Assembly (NCBI RefSeq): GCF_002732165.1
Contig: NZ_MRZO01000001.1
Coordinates: forward strand, 310,001-374,000
Direction: 5' to 3'
Length of the DNA: 64,000 nt
From: Staphylococcus xylosus
GTDB lineage: Bacteria; Bacillota; Bacilli; Staphylococcales; Staphylococcaceae
Position numbers and translations under genes: made by a program. Below the pieces are notes generated by a model. The model saw only the letters and a program-made list of their open reading frames with translations. It was not told the DNA's origin and made no database searches. Positions 19,666-28,028 of this stretch are shown here, in pieces (position 1 is the stretch's first letter; every line of letters starts with the position of its first letter).

Positions 19666-20641
19666 ATTAAGTTACTTAGAAGCAATCCAACAAGGACTAG
19701 ACCAAGCAATGGAAAAGGACGACGACGTATTTGTATTAGGTGAAGATGTCGGTAAAAAAGGTGGCGTATTTGGCGTTACTTTAGGTTTACAACAAAAATA
19801 TGGCGAAGCACGTGTTTTAGATACTCCGCTAGCTGAGTCAAATATCGTAGGTACAAGTATTGGTGCGGCAATGTTAGGCAAACGTCCTGTAGCAGAAATA
19901 CAATTTGCCGAATATATTCTACCTGCTACAAACCAAATTATGAGTGAAGCTGCTAAAATGAGATATCGTTCAAATAATGATTTTTATTGTCCTATTACAA
20001 TTCGTTCTCCATTTGGAGGGGGGATTCACGGTGCACTTTATCACTCTCAAAGCGTAGAATCTATATTTGCCAACACGCCAGGACTTACAATTGTTATTCC
20101 GTCCACGCCATATGATGCAAAAGGTTTATTATTAGCTTCAATCGAATCAAATGACCCAGTATTATATTTCGAACATAAAAAAGCTTATCGCTTACTTAAA
20201 GAAGAAGTGCCGGAATCGTATTATACAGTGCCAATTGGTAAAGCTGATGTTAAACGTGAAGGCGATGATATCACTGTATTTACTTATGGACTGTGTGTAA
20301 ATTATTGTATTCAAGCAGCCGATATGCTCTCAGAAGATGGCGTTAATGTAGAAGTTGTTGATTTACGTACAGTATATCCATTAGATAAACAAACAATTAT
20401 CGAAAGAGCACAACTAACAGGTAAAGTTTTATTAGTTACCGAAGATAATTTAGAAGGTAGTGTTATGTCTGAAGTAGCTGCTATAATTGCAGAAAACTGT
20501 CTGTTCGACTTAGATGCCCCAATAATGAGACTCGCAGGTCCTGATGTTCCAGCGATGCCATTTGCACCGACACTCGAAGACGAGTTTATGATTAATCCAG
20601 ATAAAATAAAAATTAAAATGCGTGAACTCGCAGAATTCTAA
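19658..20641 (+). CDS. bkdA2: Branched-chain 2-oxoacid dehydrogenase E1 beta subunit
   Basis: A 327-residue E1 beta transketolase-type subunit. Conserved stretches are LGEDVGKKGGVFGVT, GKRPVAEIQFAEY and RSPFGGGIHGALYHSQS, with a C-terminal transketolase domain ending in AGPDVPAMPFAPTLED. It completes the thiamine site with the alpha subunit. The start overlaps the preceding gene and has GAAGGGAG upstream. Also called bfmBAB. Confidence 0.95.
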   Translation: MPKLSYLEAIQQGLDQAMEKDDDVFVLGEDVGKKGGVFGVTLGLQQKYGEARVLDTPLAESNIVGTSIGAAMLGKRPVAEIQFAEYILPATNQIMSEAAKMRYRSNNDFYCPITIRSPFGGGIHGALYHSQSVESIFANTPGLTIVIPSTPYDAKGLLLASIESNDPVLYFEHKKAYRLLKEEVPESYYTVPIGKADVKREGDDITVFTYGLCVNYCIQAADMLSEDGVNVEVVDLRTVYPLDKQTIIERAQLTGKVLLVTEDNLEGSVMSEVAAIIAENCLFDLDAPIMRLAGPDVPAMPFAPTLEDEFMINPDKIKIKMRELAEF

Positions 20642-20653
20642 GGAGGCACAAAC

Positions 20654-21937
20654 ATGGAAATAAAAATGCCTAAACTCGGTGAAAGTGTTCATGAAGGAAC
20701 TATAGAACAGTGGCTTGTCTCAGTGGGAGATAAAGTTGAAGAATATGAGCCATTATGTGAAGTAATTACAGATAAAGTCACTGCAGAAGTACCTTCTTCT
20801 TATGCAGGTACAATTACAGAGATAAAAGTTGAAGAAGGCGATACTGTAGCTGTAGATGAAATTATTTGTCTATTAGATACTGGTGACGAACAAAATGAAA
20901 CTGAACAAGAACAATCAACTAATAACCAAGCTGAAGATGTTAAAGAAGAGCTGCAAAACAAGCAGACGACAGGTAATGATAACATCCAAAATGATTCAGT
21001 TTCAGCTAATGCAGATGGACCTAAAAATAATGGACGGTATTCACCAGTCGTCTTCAAATTAGCATCTGAAAATCAAATCGACTTAAACCAAGTTGTAGGA
21101 ACAGGATTTGAAGGTCGTGTAACTAAAAAAGATATAGAGAAAGTTATTAAAGAAGGAACAAGCAAAACATCTTCTACTATTGTAGCGCCAAAAGATTCTC
21201 CTAAGGTATCACAACAATCAGCGTATAATGAACCATCACCAGGTTCATCAATACCAGTTAATGGCGTACGTAAACAAATAGCTCAAAATATGGTGAATAG
21301 CGTTAACGAAATCCCACATGCATGGATGATGGTAGAAGCAGATGCTACTAACTTAGTTAAAACACGTAATTATCATAAGAATGGTTTTAAAGAAAGTGAA
21401 GGCTATAACCTTACGTTCTTTGCATTTTTCGTTAAAGCAGTTGCTGAAGGATTAAAAGCTTATCCATTGTTAAATAGTAGTTGGCAAGATTCTGAGATAG
21501 TTATGCATAAAGATGTTAATATCTCTATAGCTGTAGCAGACGAAGATAAATTATATGTGCCTGTGATTAAAAACGCTGATGAAAAGTCAATTAAAGGGAT
21601 TGCTAGAGAAATTAACGAATTAGCTCAAAAAGCACGTAACAAGAAATTACGCTCAGAAGATATGCAAGGTGGCACATTTACTGTAAATAATACAGGTACG
21701 TTCGGTTCGGTATCTTCTATGGGAATTATTAATCATCCTCAAGCTGCAATACTACAGATTGAATCTGTGATTAAAAAACCAGTGGTTATTGATGATATGA
21801 TTGCGATACGCAACATGGTGAACTTATGTATTTCTATTGATCACCGTATTTTAGATGGTTTGCAGGCGGGTAGATTTATGAACTTCGTGAAAACACGTAT
21901 TGAACAATACTCAATTGAACATACAAGCATCTACTAA
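20654..21937 (+). CDS. bkdB: Branched-chain 2-oxoacid dehydrogenase E2 (lipoyl acyltransferase)
   Basis: A 427-residue E2. One lipoyl domain (about 1-77) carries the lipoylation site Lys41 in ITDKVTAEVPS. A charged, Q and N-rich linker follows, then the E1/E3-binding domain (about 127-165, YSPVVFKLASEN to GRVTKKDIEKVI) and the acyltransferase domain. The catalytic pair is His397 and Asp401 in DHRILDG. It passes branched acyl groups to CoA for anteiso and iso fatty-acid priming by FabH. Lipoylation depends on LipM products. AGGAGG precedes the start; a strong terminator follows. Confidence 0.95.
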   Translation: MEIKMPKLGESVHEGTIEQWLVSVGDKVEEYEPLCEVITDKVTAEVPSSYAGTITEIKVEEGDTVAVDEIICLLDTGDEQNETEQEQSTNNQAEDVKEELQNKQTTGNDNIQNDSVSANADGPKNNGRYSPVVFKLASENQIDLNQVVGTGFEGRVTKKDIEKVIKEGTSKTSSTIVAPKDSPKVSQQSAYNEPSPGSSIPVNGVRKQIAQNMVNSVNEIPHAWMMVEADATNLVKTRNYHKNGFKESEGYNLTFFAFFVKAVAEGLKAYPLLNSSWQDSEIVMHKDVNISIAVADEDKLYVPVIKNADEKSIKGIAREINELAQKARNKKLRSEDMQGGTFTVNNTGTFGSVSSMGIINHPQAAILQIESVIKKPVVIDDMIAIRNMVNLCISIDHRILDGLQAGRFMNFVKTRIEQYSIEHTSIY

Positions 21938-21963
21938 TTAACATACAATTGAATAAAGTTGAT

Positions 21964-22013
21964 AATATTTTAGGCTGAGACACAAAATATATGTCTCAGC
22001 CTAAAATATTATA
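21964..22013 (+). terminator. Terminator of the bkd operon
   Basis: A perfect 19-bp stem (AATATTTTAGGCTGAGACA with TGTCTCAGCCTAAAATATT) around a nine-base loop. The GAGACA/TGTCTC core recurs in two other terminators of this window. Confidence 0.88.
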
Positions 22014-22075
22014 TTATTAATGGATATCTGTTATTACGTTATTTAATAAATTTTTATATGGGAGGGATTACATCG

Positions 22076-22138
22076 ATGATGCTTAAAAGCATATATATGA
22101 TTTATACAATTGAAGGAAAATTTAAATATAAATTTTGA
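22076..22138 (+). other. Possible 20-codon ORF with strong ribosome-binding site
   Basis: GGGAGGG lies nine bases before two adjacent ATG codons that open a 20-residue frame (MMLKSIYMIYTIEGKFKYKF). It stands alone between the bkd terminator and the brxB promoter. The peptide has no family I recognise. The rest of the gap from 22014 to 22228 shows nothing else. It could be a leader, a real microprotein or chance. Confidence 0.25.
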
Positions 22139-22228
22139 GCAAGAAGAAATAACTTATAATTAAATAACTTTCATTTTTACGATTTTATCTATGTCTGAAA
22201 GGCAAATATTCTTGAAAGTTTATTGAAT

Positions 22229-22271
22229 CATGTGTACACATGTTGAACAATTGAATATATATTAGTAGAAT
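22229..22271 (+). promoter_or_regulatory. brxB promoter with adjoining 14-bp palindrome
   Basis: CATGTGTACACATG (22229-22242) is a perfect palindrome. It abuts a promoter-like pair, TTGAAC (22243-22248) and TAGAAT (22266-22271), with 17-base spacing. This looks like an operator next to a -35 box. The regulator is unknown. Confidence 0.5.
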
Positions 22272-22306
22272 GAAGATATCAATTTGAAATGAAAGGTGAA
22301 TTTATT

Positions 22307-22744
22307 ATGGACTTAAACTTTGATTTATATATGACAGATGTCGTTAATCAAGCACGTAATGAAATTGAAGATGCAGGTTACGAACAATTAACATCTGCGG
22401 AAGAAGTAGATAATGTTTTAAAACAAGAGGGTACAACATTAGTAATGGTCAATTCTGTTTGTGGCTGTGCAGGTGGTATTGCGAGACCAGCAGCAGCGCA
22501 TGCATTACACTATGATAAATTACCAAATCGTCTTGTTACTGTTTTTGCTGGTCAAGATAAAGAAGCTACACAGCAAGCTAGAGACTATTTTGAAGGCTTT
22601 GCTCCATCAAGTCCATCGTTCTCCTTAGTCAAAGATGGTAAAGTCACAGAAATGATTGAAAGGCACCAAATCGAAGGCCATGATGTGATGGATGTGATTA
22701 ATCAATTACAAAACTTATTCGACACTTATTGTGACGAAAAATAG
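22307..22744 (+). CDS. brxB: Bacilliredoxin BrxB (YqiW type)
   Basis: A 145-residue thioredoxin-fold protein of the BrxA/BrxB family. The active-site motif is Cys52-Gly53-Cys54 in [15 protein letters not shown]. It removes bacillithiol from oxidised protein thiols. The second in-frame ATG was chosen because AAAGGTGA is seven bases upstream and the length equals relatives. The location after the bkd cluster matches yqiW of Bacillus. The reductase YpdA, which recycles bacillithiol disulfide, is encoded elsewhere in this window. The next gene begins 12 bases later. Confidence 0.92.
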   Translation: MDLNFDLYMTDVVNQARNEIEDAGYEQLTSAEEVDNVLKQEGTTLVMVNSVCGCAGGIARPAAAHALHYDKLPNRLVTVFAGQDKEATQQARDYFEGFAPSSPSFSLVKDGKVTEMIERHQIEGHDVMDVINQLQNLFDTYCDEK

Positions 22745-22756
22745 AGGTCTTATTAA

Positions 22757-23749
22757 ATGATGAGTTTAAATCCATATCGAATCGGATTTAGAACAATTAA
22801 GACTGCAGTTGGAATGGCGCTAGGAATCATAATTGCTAAATTAATGGGTTTAGATAATTTTGCTTCCAGTGCCATTTTAGTTGTTTTATGTATCAAACAT
22901 ACTAAAGTACATTCACTACAAGCAATTGTTTCTCGTTTTGTATCATGTCTTATGGTTCTAATTCTAGGTTCTGTTGCATTTAGTATGTTAGGGCAAAGTG
23001 CGATTGTTTTAGGTCTAATTGTTCTGTTTTTTATACCGTTAACAGTGGTATTTAAAGTACAAGAGGGTGTTGTAACCAGTTGCGTCATCTTATTACACGT
23101 ATTCAATGCGTCAGTCATTGATTTGCAATTGTTTTACAATGAGATTCTGCTTTTAATCGTTGGTTTGGGAATTGCATTCTTAATGAACGTTATTATGCCT
23201 AGTTTGGATAGTAATTTAAAACATTACAAACAAGAAATCGAACAACAATTCACTTATATTTTTGAGCAATTTAGTAATACATGTAAAAAGCCAAACAATA
23301 ATGTAAATATAGCTTTTGATGAATTGAAATATACGATTCGGAAGGCAAAATCTATCGCTTTTAGAGATGTTAAAAATCATTTTGTTAGAAATGAAAACTC
23401 TTATTATCATTATTTTGATATGCGAGAGGAACAATTAGAGCTTTTACGCCGTATGTCTACAATTATTGAAAATATTGAATCCAAAGATTGTTTATTGTCC
23501 AAAATATCTAATTTATTTGCAGAAGTAGCTACTAATGTAAATAGCAATGATTACACAGTATTACGTCTACATTCCTTATATGAAATAAGGTTAGAATTAA
23601 ATAAATTAGAATTACCAACCACTCATGAAGGATTTAGAACGCGTGCAAATCTATTACAATTATTAAATGAATTAGAAGCATATTTAGTTGTTAAATCACA
23701 ATTTGGTTCACTACGTCTTCACAGTGATCAAAAGCCTGCAGCATCATAA
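22757..23749 (+). CDS. Aromatic acid exporter family membrane protein (YqjA-like)
   Basis: A 330-residue protein with about five to six membrane segments in the first 155 residues, beginning NPYRIGFRTIKTAVGMALGI, and a hydrophilic helical C-terminal half. This is the layout of the aromatic acid exporter/FUSC group, and Bacillus yqjA lies in the same neighbourhood. The substrate is unknown. AGAGG is nine bases before the ATG, and it likely shares the brxB transcript. Confidence 0.85.
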   Translation: MMSLNPYRIGFRTIKTAVGMALGIIIAKLMGLDNFASSAILVVLCIKHTKVHSLQAIVSRFVSCLMVLILGSVAFSMLGQSAIVLGLIVLFFIPLTVVFKVQEGVVTSCVILLHVFNASVIDLQLFYNEILLLIVGLGIAFLMNVIMPSLDSNLKHYKQEIEQQFTYIFEQFSNTCKKPNNNVNIAFDELKYTIRKAKSIAFRDVKNHFVRNENSYYHYFDMREEQLELLRRMSTIIENIESKDCLLSKISNLFAEVATNVNSNDYTVLRLHSLYEIRLELNKLELPTTHEGFRTRANLLQLLNELEAYLVVKSQFGSLRLHSDQKPAAS

Positions 23750-23832
23750 AAAGCTCACATATAGTATGAGAGCGGTTTGAGTTTATATACTCAGTCGTTT
23801 ACTCATGCTATATGTGAGCTTTGTTTATTTTA
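23750..23832. terminator. Bidirectional terminator after the YqjA-like gene
   Basis: AAAGCTCACATATAG-TATGAG pairs with CTCATG-CTATATGTGAGCTTT, followed by a T-rich tail (TTTGTTTATTTT). It starts immediately after the stop codon. On the minus strand it can also end the small Prli42-like transcript. Confidence 0.8.
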
Positions 23833-23870
23833 GGAGATGGATATACAACATTCATATACTTAATTAATGA

Positions 23871-23969
23871 TTAATTCACTAGTGGAACGACACTTGTTAA
23901 TATCAATGCAAGTACAACAGCTACTAACATTACTACGATAATAACTCTCAATACTTTATTATTGTTCAA
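23871..23969 (-). CDS. Prli42-like single-span membrane microprotein
   Basis: A 32-residue ORF starting with TTG, with GGAGG eight bases upstream on the minus strand. The protein begins (L)NNNKVLRVIIVVMLVAV and consists of a short polar, basic N-terminus followed by one membrane segment to the end (VVPLVN). Size, N-terminal NNKVxRV pattern and topology resemble Prli42, the 31-residue stressosome anchor described in Listeria and reported as widespread in Firmicutes. The identity is my inference from memory of the family. The gene is divergent from the pepT-like gene and has its own shared terminator downstream. It is easily missed because of its length and TTG start. Confidence 0.72.
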   Translation of the reverse strand: MNNNKVLRVIIVVMLVAVVLALILTSVVPLVN

Positions 23970-24176
23970 CTTATATTCCTCCAAATCATTGAAAATAGGA
24001 TTAATCTGTACATTTTCATGCATAAAAATCAACCAACTATATTCAAATTTAAATTTGTTTTATATTGTTATTATAGCATATGATCAGTCTGAACACAGAG
24101 TCATATTAGTTTTACTACTACATATATTTCGTTAAACTGAACTAGTAGATATAAATATAAGAATGGGGAATTATAA

Positions 24177-25313
24177 ATGATAAATAAACAACGACTTATA
24201 GATACTTTTTTAGAATTAGTGCAAATTAATTCTGAAAGTGGTAAGGAACAAGCCATACAACAATTCCTTAAATCTAAATTTGAAACTTTAGGTGTTACTG
24301 TAGAAGAAGATAACGCAAGTATTAATAAATGTTTGGGTGCTAATAATTTAGTGTGTACATTATTAGCAACTGAAAATATGGATAATGTTGATAAAGTGTA
24401 TTTTACAAGTCACATGGACACTGTAACTCCAGGTGTCGACATTAAACCGCAAATTAAAGATGATGGATACATATATTCCGATGGCACAACTATTTTAGGT
24501 GCTGACGACAAAGCTGGATTGGCAGCTATTTTAGAACTTGTACAAACAATTAAGGACCAAGAATTGTCACATGGTCAAATACAATTTGTTATAACAGCGG
24601 GGGAAGAAATAGGATTAGAAGGAGCAAAGGCTTTAGATTATACATTATTAGATGCTGATTATGGTTATGCAATCGATGCAAGTGTTGATGTTGGTAAAAC
24701 AGTTACCCACGCTCCTACACAAATGAAAGTCAATGCAACAATATATGGAAAAACAGCACATGCAAGCACTCCTAATAAAGGAATAAGTGCAATTAATATT
24801 GCAGCGAAAGCTGTTAGTGAAATGAATTTAGGACAAATAGATGAGTTTACGACTGCAAATATCGGTCGTTTTGAAGGAGGTTCTGCTACAAATATCATTG
24901 CAGATAAAGTTACGCTTAAAGCTGAAGCACGTTCACATTCAGAGTCAAGTATACAAGCTCAAGTTGAACATATGAAGTCTGTTTTTGAAGAAACAGCTCA
25001 AAGATATGACTGTACGGCCGATGTTGAAATAATTAAAAGTTATCCAGGATTTGAAATTGCAAATGATGCGCTAGTTACCAAAGTAGCTAAGTCAAGTGCT
25101 GTCGCTTTAGGATTAGCTCCTGAGGCAGTGATTGCTAGCGGTGGATCGGATGGCAACATCATTAATCAAATAGGTATACCAACTGTAATATTAGGTGTAG
25201 GGTATGAAAATATTCATACTACTGATGAACGTATGCCTATTAGTTCATTAAACCTGTTAACAGAACAATTAATTAAGATCGTTGAAATAATTAGTCAGAA
25301 ATCTTTAAACTGA
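24177..25313 (+). CDS. M20 family peptidase T-like (YqjE type)
   Basis: A 378-residue metallopeptidase. The zinc ligand and catalytic acid stretch is SHMDTVTPG, the bridging aspartate is in LGADDKAG and the glutamates are in TAGEEIGLEGA. The dimerisation lid domain (about 180-290) contains YGKTAHASTPNKG. A late ligand region reads IHTTDERM. It is commonly annotated as tripeptidase or PepT2; actual substrates are unproven. In Bacillus yqjE sits near the zwf/gnd-type genes as here. ATG has GGGG upstream. No terminator is obvious before gnd. Confidence 0.9.
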   Translation: MINKQRLIDTFLELVQINSESGKEQAIQQFLKSKFETLGVTVEEDNASINKCLGANNLVCTLLATENMDNVDKVYFTSHMDTVTPGVDIKPQIKDDGYIYSDGTTILGADDKAGLAAILELVQTIKDQELSHGQIQFVITAGEEIGLEGAKALDYTLLDADYGYAIDASVDVGKTVTHAPTQMKVNATIYGKTAHASTPNKGISAINIAAKAVSEMNLGQIDEFTTANIGRFEGGSATNIIADKVTLKAEARSHSESSIQAQVEHMKSVFEETAQRYDCTADVEIIKSYPGFEIANDALVTKVAKSSAVALGLAPEAVIASGGSDGNIINQIGIPTVILGVGYENIHTTDERMPISSLNLLTEQLIKIVEIISQKSLN

Positions 25314-25381
25314 TTAAGTGAATATTCTTACGTCTTTATGATACAATATACTAGAAAACTTTAATAAGAGAGGTTAGTAAT

Positions 25382-26791
25382 ATGACACAACAAATTGGTG
25401 TAGTAGGTTTAGCCGTAATGGGTAAAAATCTTGCTTGGAATATTGAATCACGTGGATATAGCGTTTCTGTTTTTAATCGCTCATCTGCAAAAACGGATGA
25501 AATGGTTACAGAATCTGAAGGTAAAAACATACATCCAACATACTCTATAGAGGATTTTGTTAATTCTTTAGAAAAACCCCGCAAAATTTTATTAATGGTT
25601 AAAGCTGGACCAGCAACAGATGCAACAATCGATAGCTTATTACCATTATTAGATAACGATGATATCTTAATTGATGGTGGTAATACGAACTATCAAGATA
25701 CTATTAGACGTAACAAAGCACTTGCTGAGAGCGGTGTTAACTTTATCGGAATGGGTGTATCCGGTGGTGAAGTTGGTGCGTTAACAGGTCCTTCATTAAT
25801 GCCAGGCGGTCAAAAAGACGCATTCGATAAAGTAAGTCATATTTTAGAATCAATCTCAGCTAAAGCTGATGATGGTGCTTCTTGTGTCGCTTATATCGGT
25901 CCAAATGGTGCAGGTCACTATGTAAAAATGGTGCACAACGGTATTGAATACGCAGATATGCAATTAATTGCAGAAAGTTATGCAATGATGAAAGATTTAT
26001 TAGGCATGTCTCACGAAGAAATTTCAAATACTTTTAAAGACTGGAATGCTGGTGAATTATCAAGTTATTTAATTGAAATTACTGGTGATATCTTTACTAA
26101 ATTAGATGAAGGTAAAGACGAAGCTCTAGTTGAACAAATTTTAGATACTGCTGGCCAAAAAGGCACAGGTAAATGGACATCAATCAACGCTTTAGAATTA
26201 GGAATTCCATTAACAATTATTACAGAGTCAGTATTTGCTCGTTTTATTTCTTCAATAAAAGAAGAACGTGTTAATGCTTCTAAACAATTAAATGGTCCAC
26301 GTTCTAAATTTGAAGGAAATAAAGATGAGTTCCTTGAAAAAATTCGTAAAGCACTATATATGAGTAAAATTTGTTCATATGCACAAGGTTTCGCTCAAAT
26401 GAGAAAAGCTAGTGAAGATAACGAATGGAATTTAAAACTAGGTGAATTAGCTATGATTTGGCGTGAAGGTTGTATTATTCGTGCACAATTCTTACAAAAA
26501 ATTAAAGAAGCATATGATAATGATAATGAATTACAGAACTTATTATTAGATCCATACTTCAAAGATATTGTAACGAATTATCAAGATGCATTACGTGATG
26601 TAGTTGCAACTGGTGTTCAAAATGGTGTACCAACACCTGGTTTCTCTGCAAGTATTAACTATTATGATAGTTATCGCTCAGAAAACTTACCAGCTAACTT
26701 AATCCAAGCTCAACGTGATTATTTCGGCGCACATACTTATGAGCGTAAAGATCGCGATGGAGTATTCCATACACAATGGATTGAAGATTAA
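25382..26791 (+). CDS. gnd: 6-phosphogluconate dehydrogenase, decarboxylating
   Basis: A 469-residue enzyme of the oxidative pentose phosphate pathway, making ribulose 5-phosphate, CO2 and NADPH. The Rossmann motif is [14 protein letters not shown]. The catalytic lysine is Lys182 in [10 protein letters not shown], and the C-terminal helical domain and tail are complete. The -10 region is TGATACAAT (25339-25347, extended type). Its pathway partner zwf lies 4.4 kb downstream on the other strand, with malRA and a regulator gene between. Confidence 0.97.
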   Translation: MTQQIGVVGLAVMGKNLAWNIESRGYSVSVFNRSSAKTDEMVTESEGKNIHPTYSIEDFVNSLEKPRKILLMVKAGPATDATIDSLLPLLDNDDILIDGGNTNYQDTIRRNKALAESGVNFIGMGVSGGEVGALTGPSLMPGGQKDAFDKVSHILESISAKADDGASCVAYIGPNGAGHYVKMVHNGIEYADMQLIAESYAMMKDLLGMSHEEISNTFKDWNAGELSSYLIEITGDIFTKLDEGKDEALVEQILDTAGQKGTGKWTSINALELGIPLTIITESVFARFISSIKEERVNASKQLNGPRSKFEGNKDEFLEKIRKALYMSKICSYAQGFAQMRKASEDNEWNLKLGELAMIWREGCIIRAQFLQKIKEAYDNDNELQNLLLDPYFKDIVTNYQDALRDVVATGVQNGVPTPGFSASINYYDSYRSENLPANLIQAQRDYFGAHTYERKDRDGVFHTQWIED

Positions 26792-26822
26792 GATTAACTG
26801 TTGATTTAATTTTATAAAAAAT

Positions 26823-26872
26823 AAACTACCCGTAACCAAAGACATGTGTCTTTAGTTGCGGGTAGTTTTTGT
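26823..26872 (+). terminator. Terminator after gnd
   Basis: AAACTACCCG-TAAC-AAAGACA pairs with TGTCTTT-GTTG-CGGGTAGTTT, followed by TTTTTG. Confidence 0.88.
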
Positions 26873-26906
26873 ATCTTATAACTTTTTCTAAATTTTTAAA
26901 AATGAT

Positions 26907-26961
26907 TTTGTGCAAACGCTTGCACAAATTCTTTGACATGCTGAATAGCTTTAATTATTAT
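26907..26961 (+). promoter_or_regulatory. malRA operator (LacI/cre type) and promoter
   Basis: TTTGTGCAAACGCTTGCACAAA (counted across the centre) is a near-perfect 22-bp palindrome around a central CG, typical of LacI-family operators. It fits the cre consensus at 14 of 17 positions. Immediately after it, TTGACA (26933-26938) and TATTAT (26956-26961) are 17 bases apart. MalR, CcpA or both may bind. A cre in the malRA promoter has been described in Staphylococcus xylosus. Confidence 0.7.
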
Positions 26962-27013
26962 AAGAGTTAGTTACATAAGGTTTCGTATAGAAACTAAACA
27001 AAGGAAGGCGTTT

Positions 27014-28027
27014 ATGGTCACAATTAAAGACATTGCCCAAGCAGCTAATGTTTCAACTTCAACTGTTTCAAGAGTTATCAGTGGCAACCCAAGAATTAGT
27101 ATACAAACACGAGAAAAAGTAAAGGCAGCTATGAAATCTTTCAATTATCAACCAAACCGAGCAGCGAGAACGTTAGCAACAAAACAATCAAATACAATTG
27201 GTATTATACAAAAGTCTGCTTCTATTGAAGATAGTCAAAATCCATTTGTTTTAGATGTACTTTCTGGTATTTTTAGCAAATGTAAAAATCATGGGTATGC
27301 CACAATTTCAACTACAAAATGTCAGAGGATTGAGATAGAACTAGAAGTCCAAGAAATGATTCATTATCATTCTGTTGATGGCTTTATAGTACTTTATTCT
27401 AAAAAGAATGATCCTATAGTTGATATATTAAAATCACACGCCATGCCATATGTGATTATTGGTAAGCCTTTAACAGATGATGGCATCATTCATATAGATA
27501 ATGACAATGTAAGTGCATCGCAATCATTAACACGGTATTTAATTGATAAAGGACATAATAAATTTTTATTTGTAGCAGAAACAGGTAACTATGAAGTTTT
27601 AAAAGATAGGATAGCAGGCCATTTAAATGCTATAGAACAGACCGATTCAGTAACCGATATTGTGTATTTTGCTAAAAATCGCCACTATATTAGATCATTT
27701 TTTCAAGATCTTATTGAACATTGTACATTACCGACTGTCGTCATTACTTCCGACACACTACTGAATCACCTAATATTAAGTATTTTTTATGAATTAAAGT
27801 TGCATATACCTACAGATATTCAAACGGCAACATTTAATGATTCTTATTTAAATGCATTTGCATCTCCACCACAAACAACTGTGGATATTTATCCGAAACT
27901 ACTCGGAGAAACAGCAGCTGAATCAGCTATAAATATTATACAAGGTCACAATATCTTAGATTTTTATAAATTAATACCAACAACAATTATTGAACGTGAA
28001 TCAACCACAACAATTCAGGAGGTATAG
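27014..28027 (+). CDS. malR: Maltose operon regulator MalR, LacI family
   Basis: A 337-residue LacI/GalR regulator. The helix-turn-helix is IKDIAQAANVSTSTVSRVIS and the hinge helix YQPNRAARTLATKQS. The remainder is a periplasmic-binding-protein-like sensor domain. AAGGAAGG lies upstream of the start. It is transcribed with malA, one base before it. In S. xylosus MalR is needed for maltose and maltotriose uptake and use. No sugar transporter gene is adjacent here. Confidence 0.93.
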   Translation: MVTIKDIAQAANVSTSTVSRVISGNPRISIQTREKVKAAMKSFNYQPNRAARTLATKQSNTIGIIQKSASIEDSQNPFVLDVLSGIFSKCKNHGYATISTTKCQRIEIELEVQEMIHYHSVDGFIVLYSKKNDPIVDILKSHAMPYVIIGKPLTDDGIIHIDNDNVSASQSLTRYLIDKGHNKFLFVAETGNYEVLKDRIAGHLNAIEQTDSVTDIVYFAKNRHYIRSFFQDLIEHCTLPTVVITSDTLLNHLILSIFYELKLHIPTDIQTATFNDSYLNAFASPPQTTVDIYPKLLGETAAESAINIIQGHNILDFYKLIPTTIIERESTTTIQEV

Positions 28028-28028
28028 T

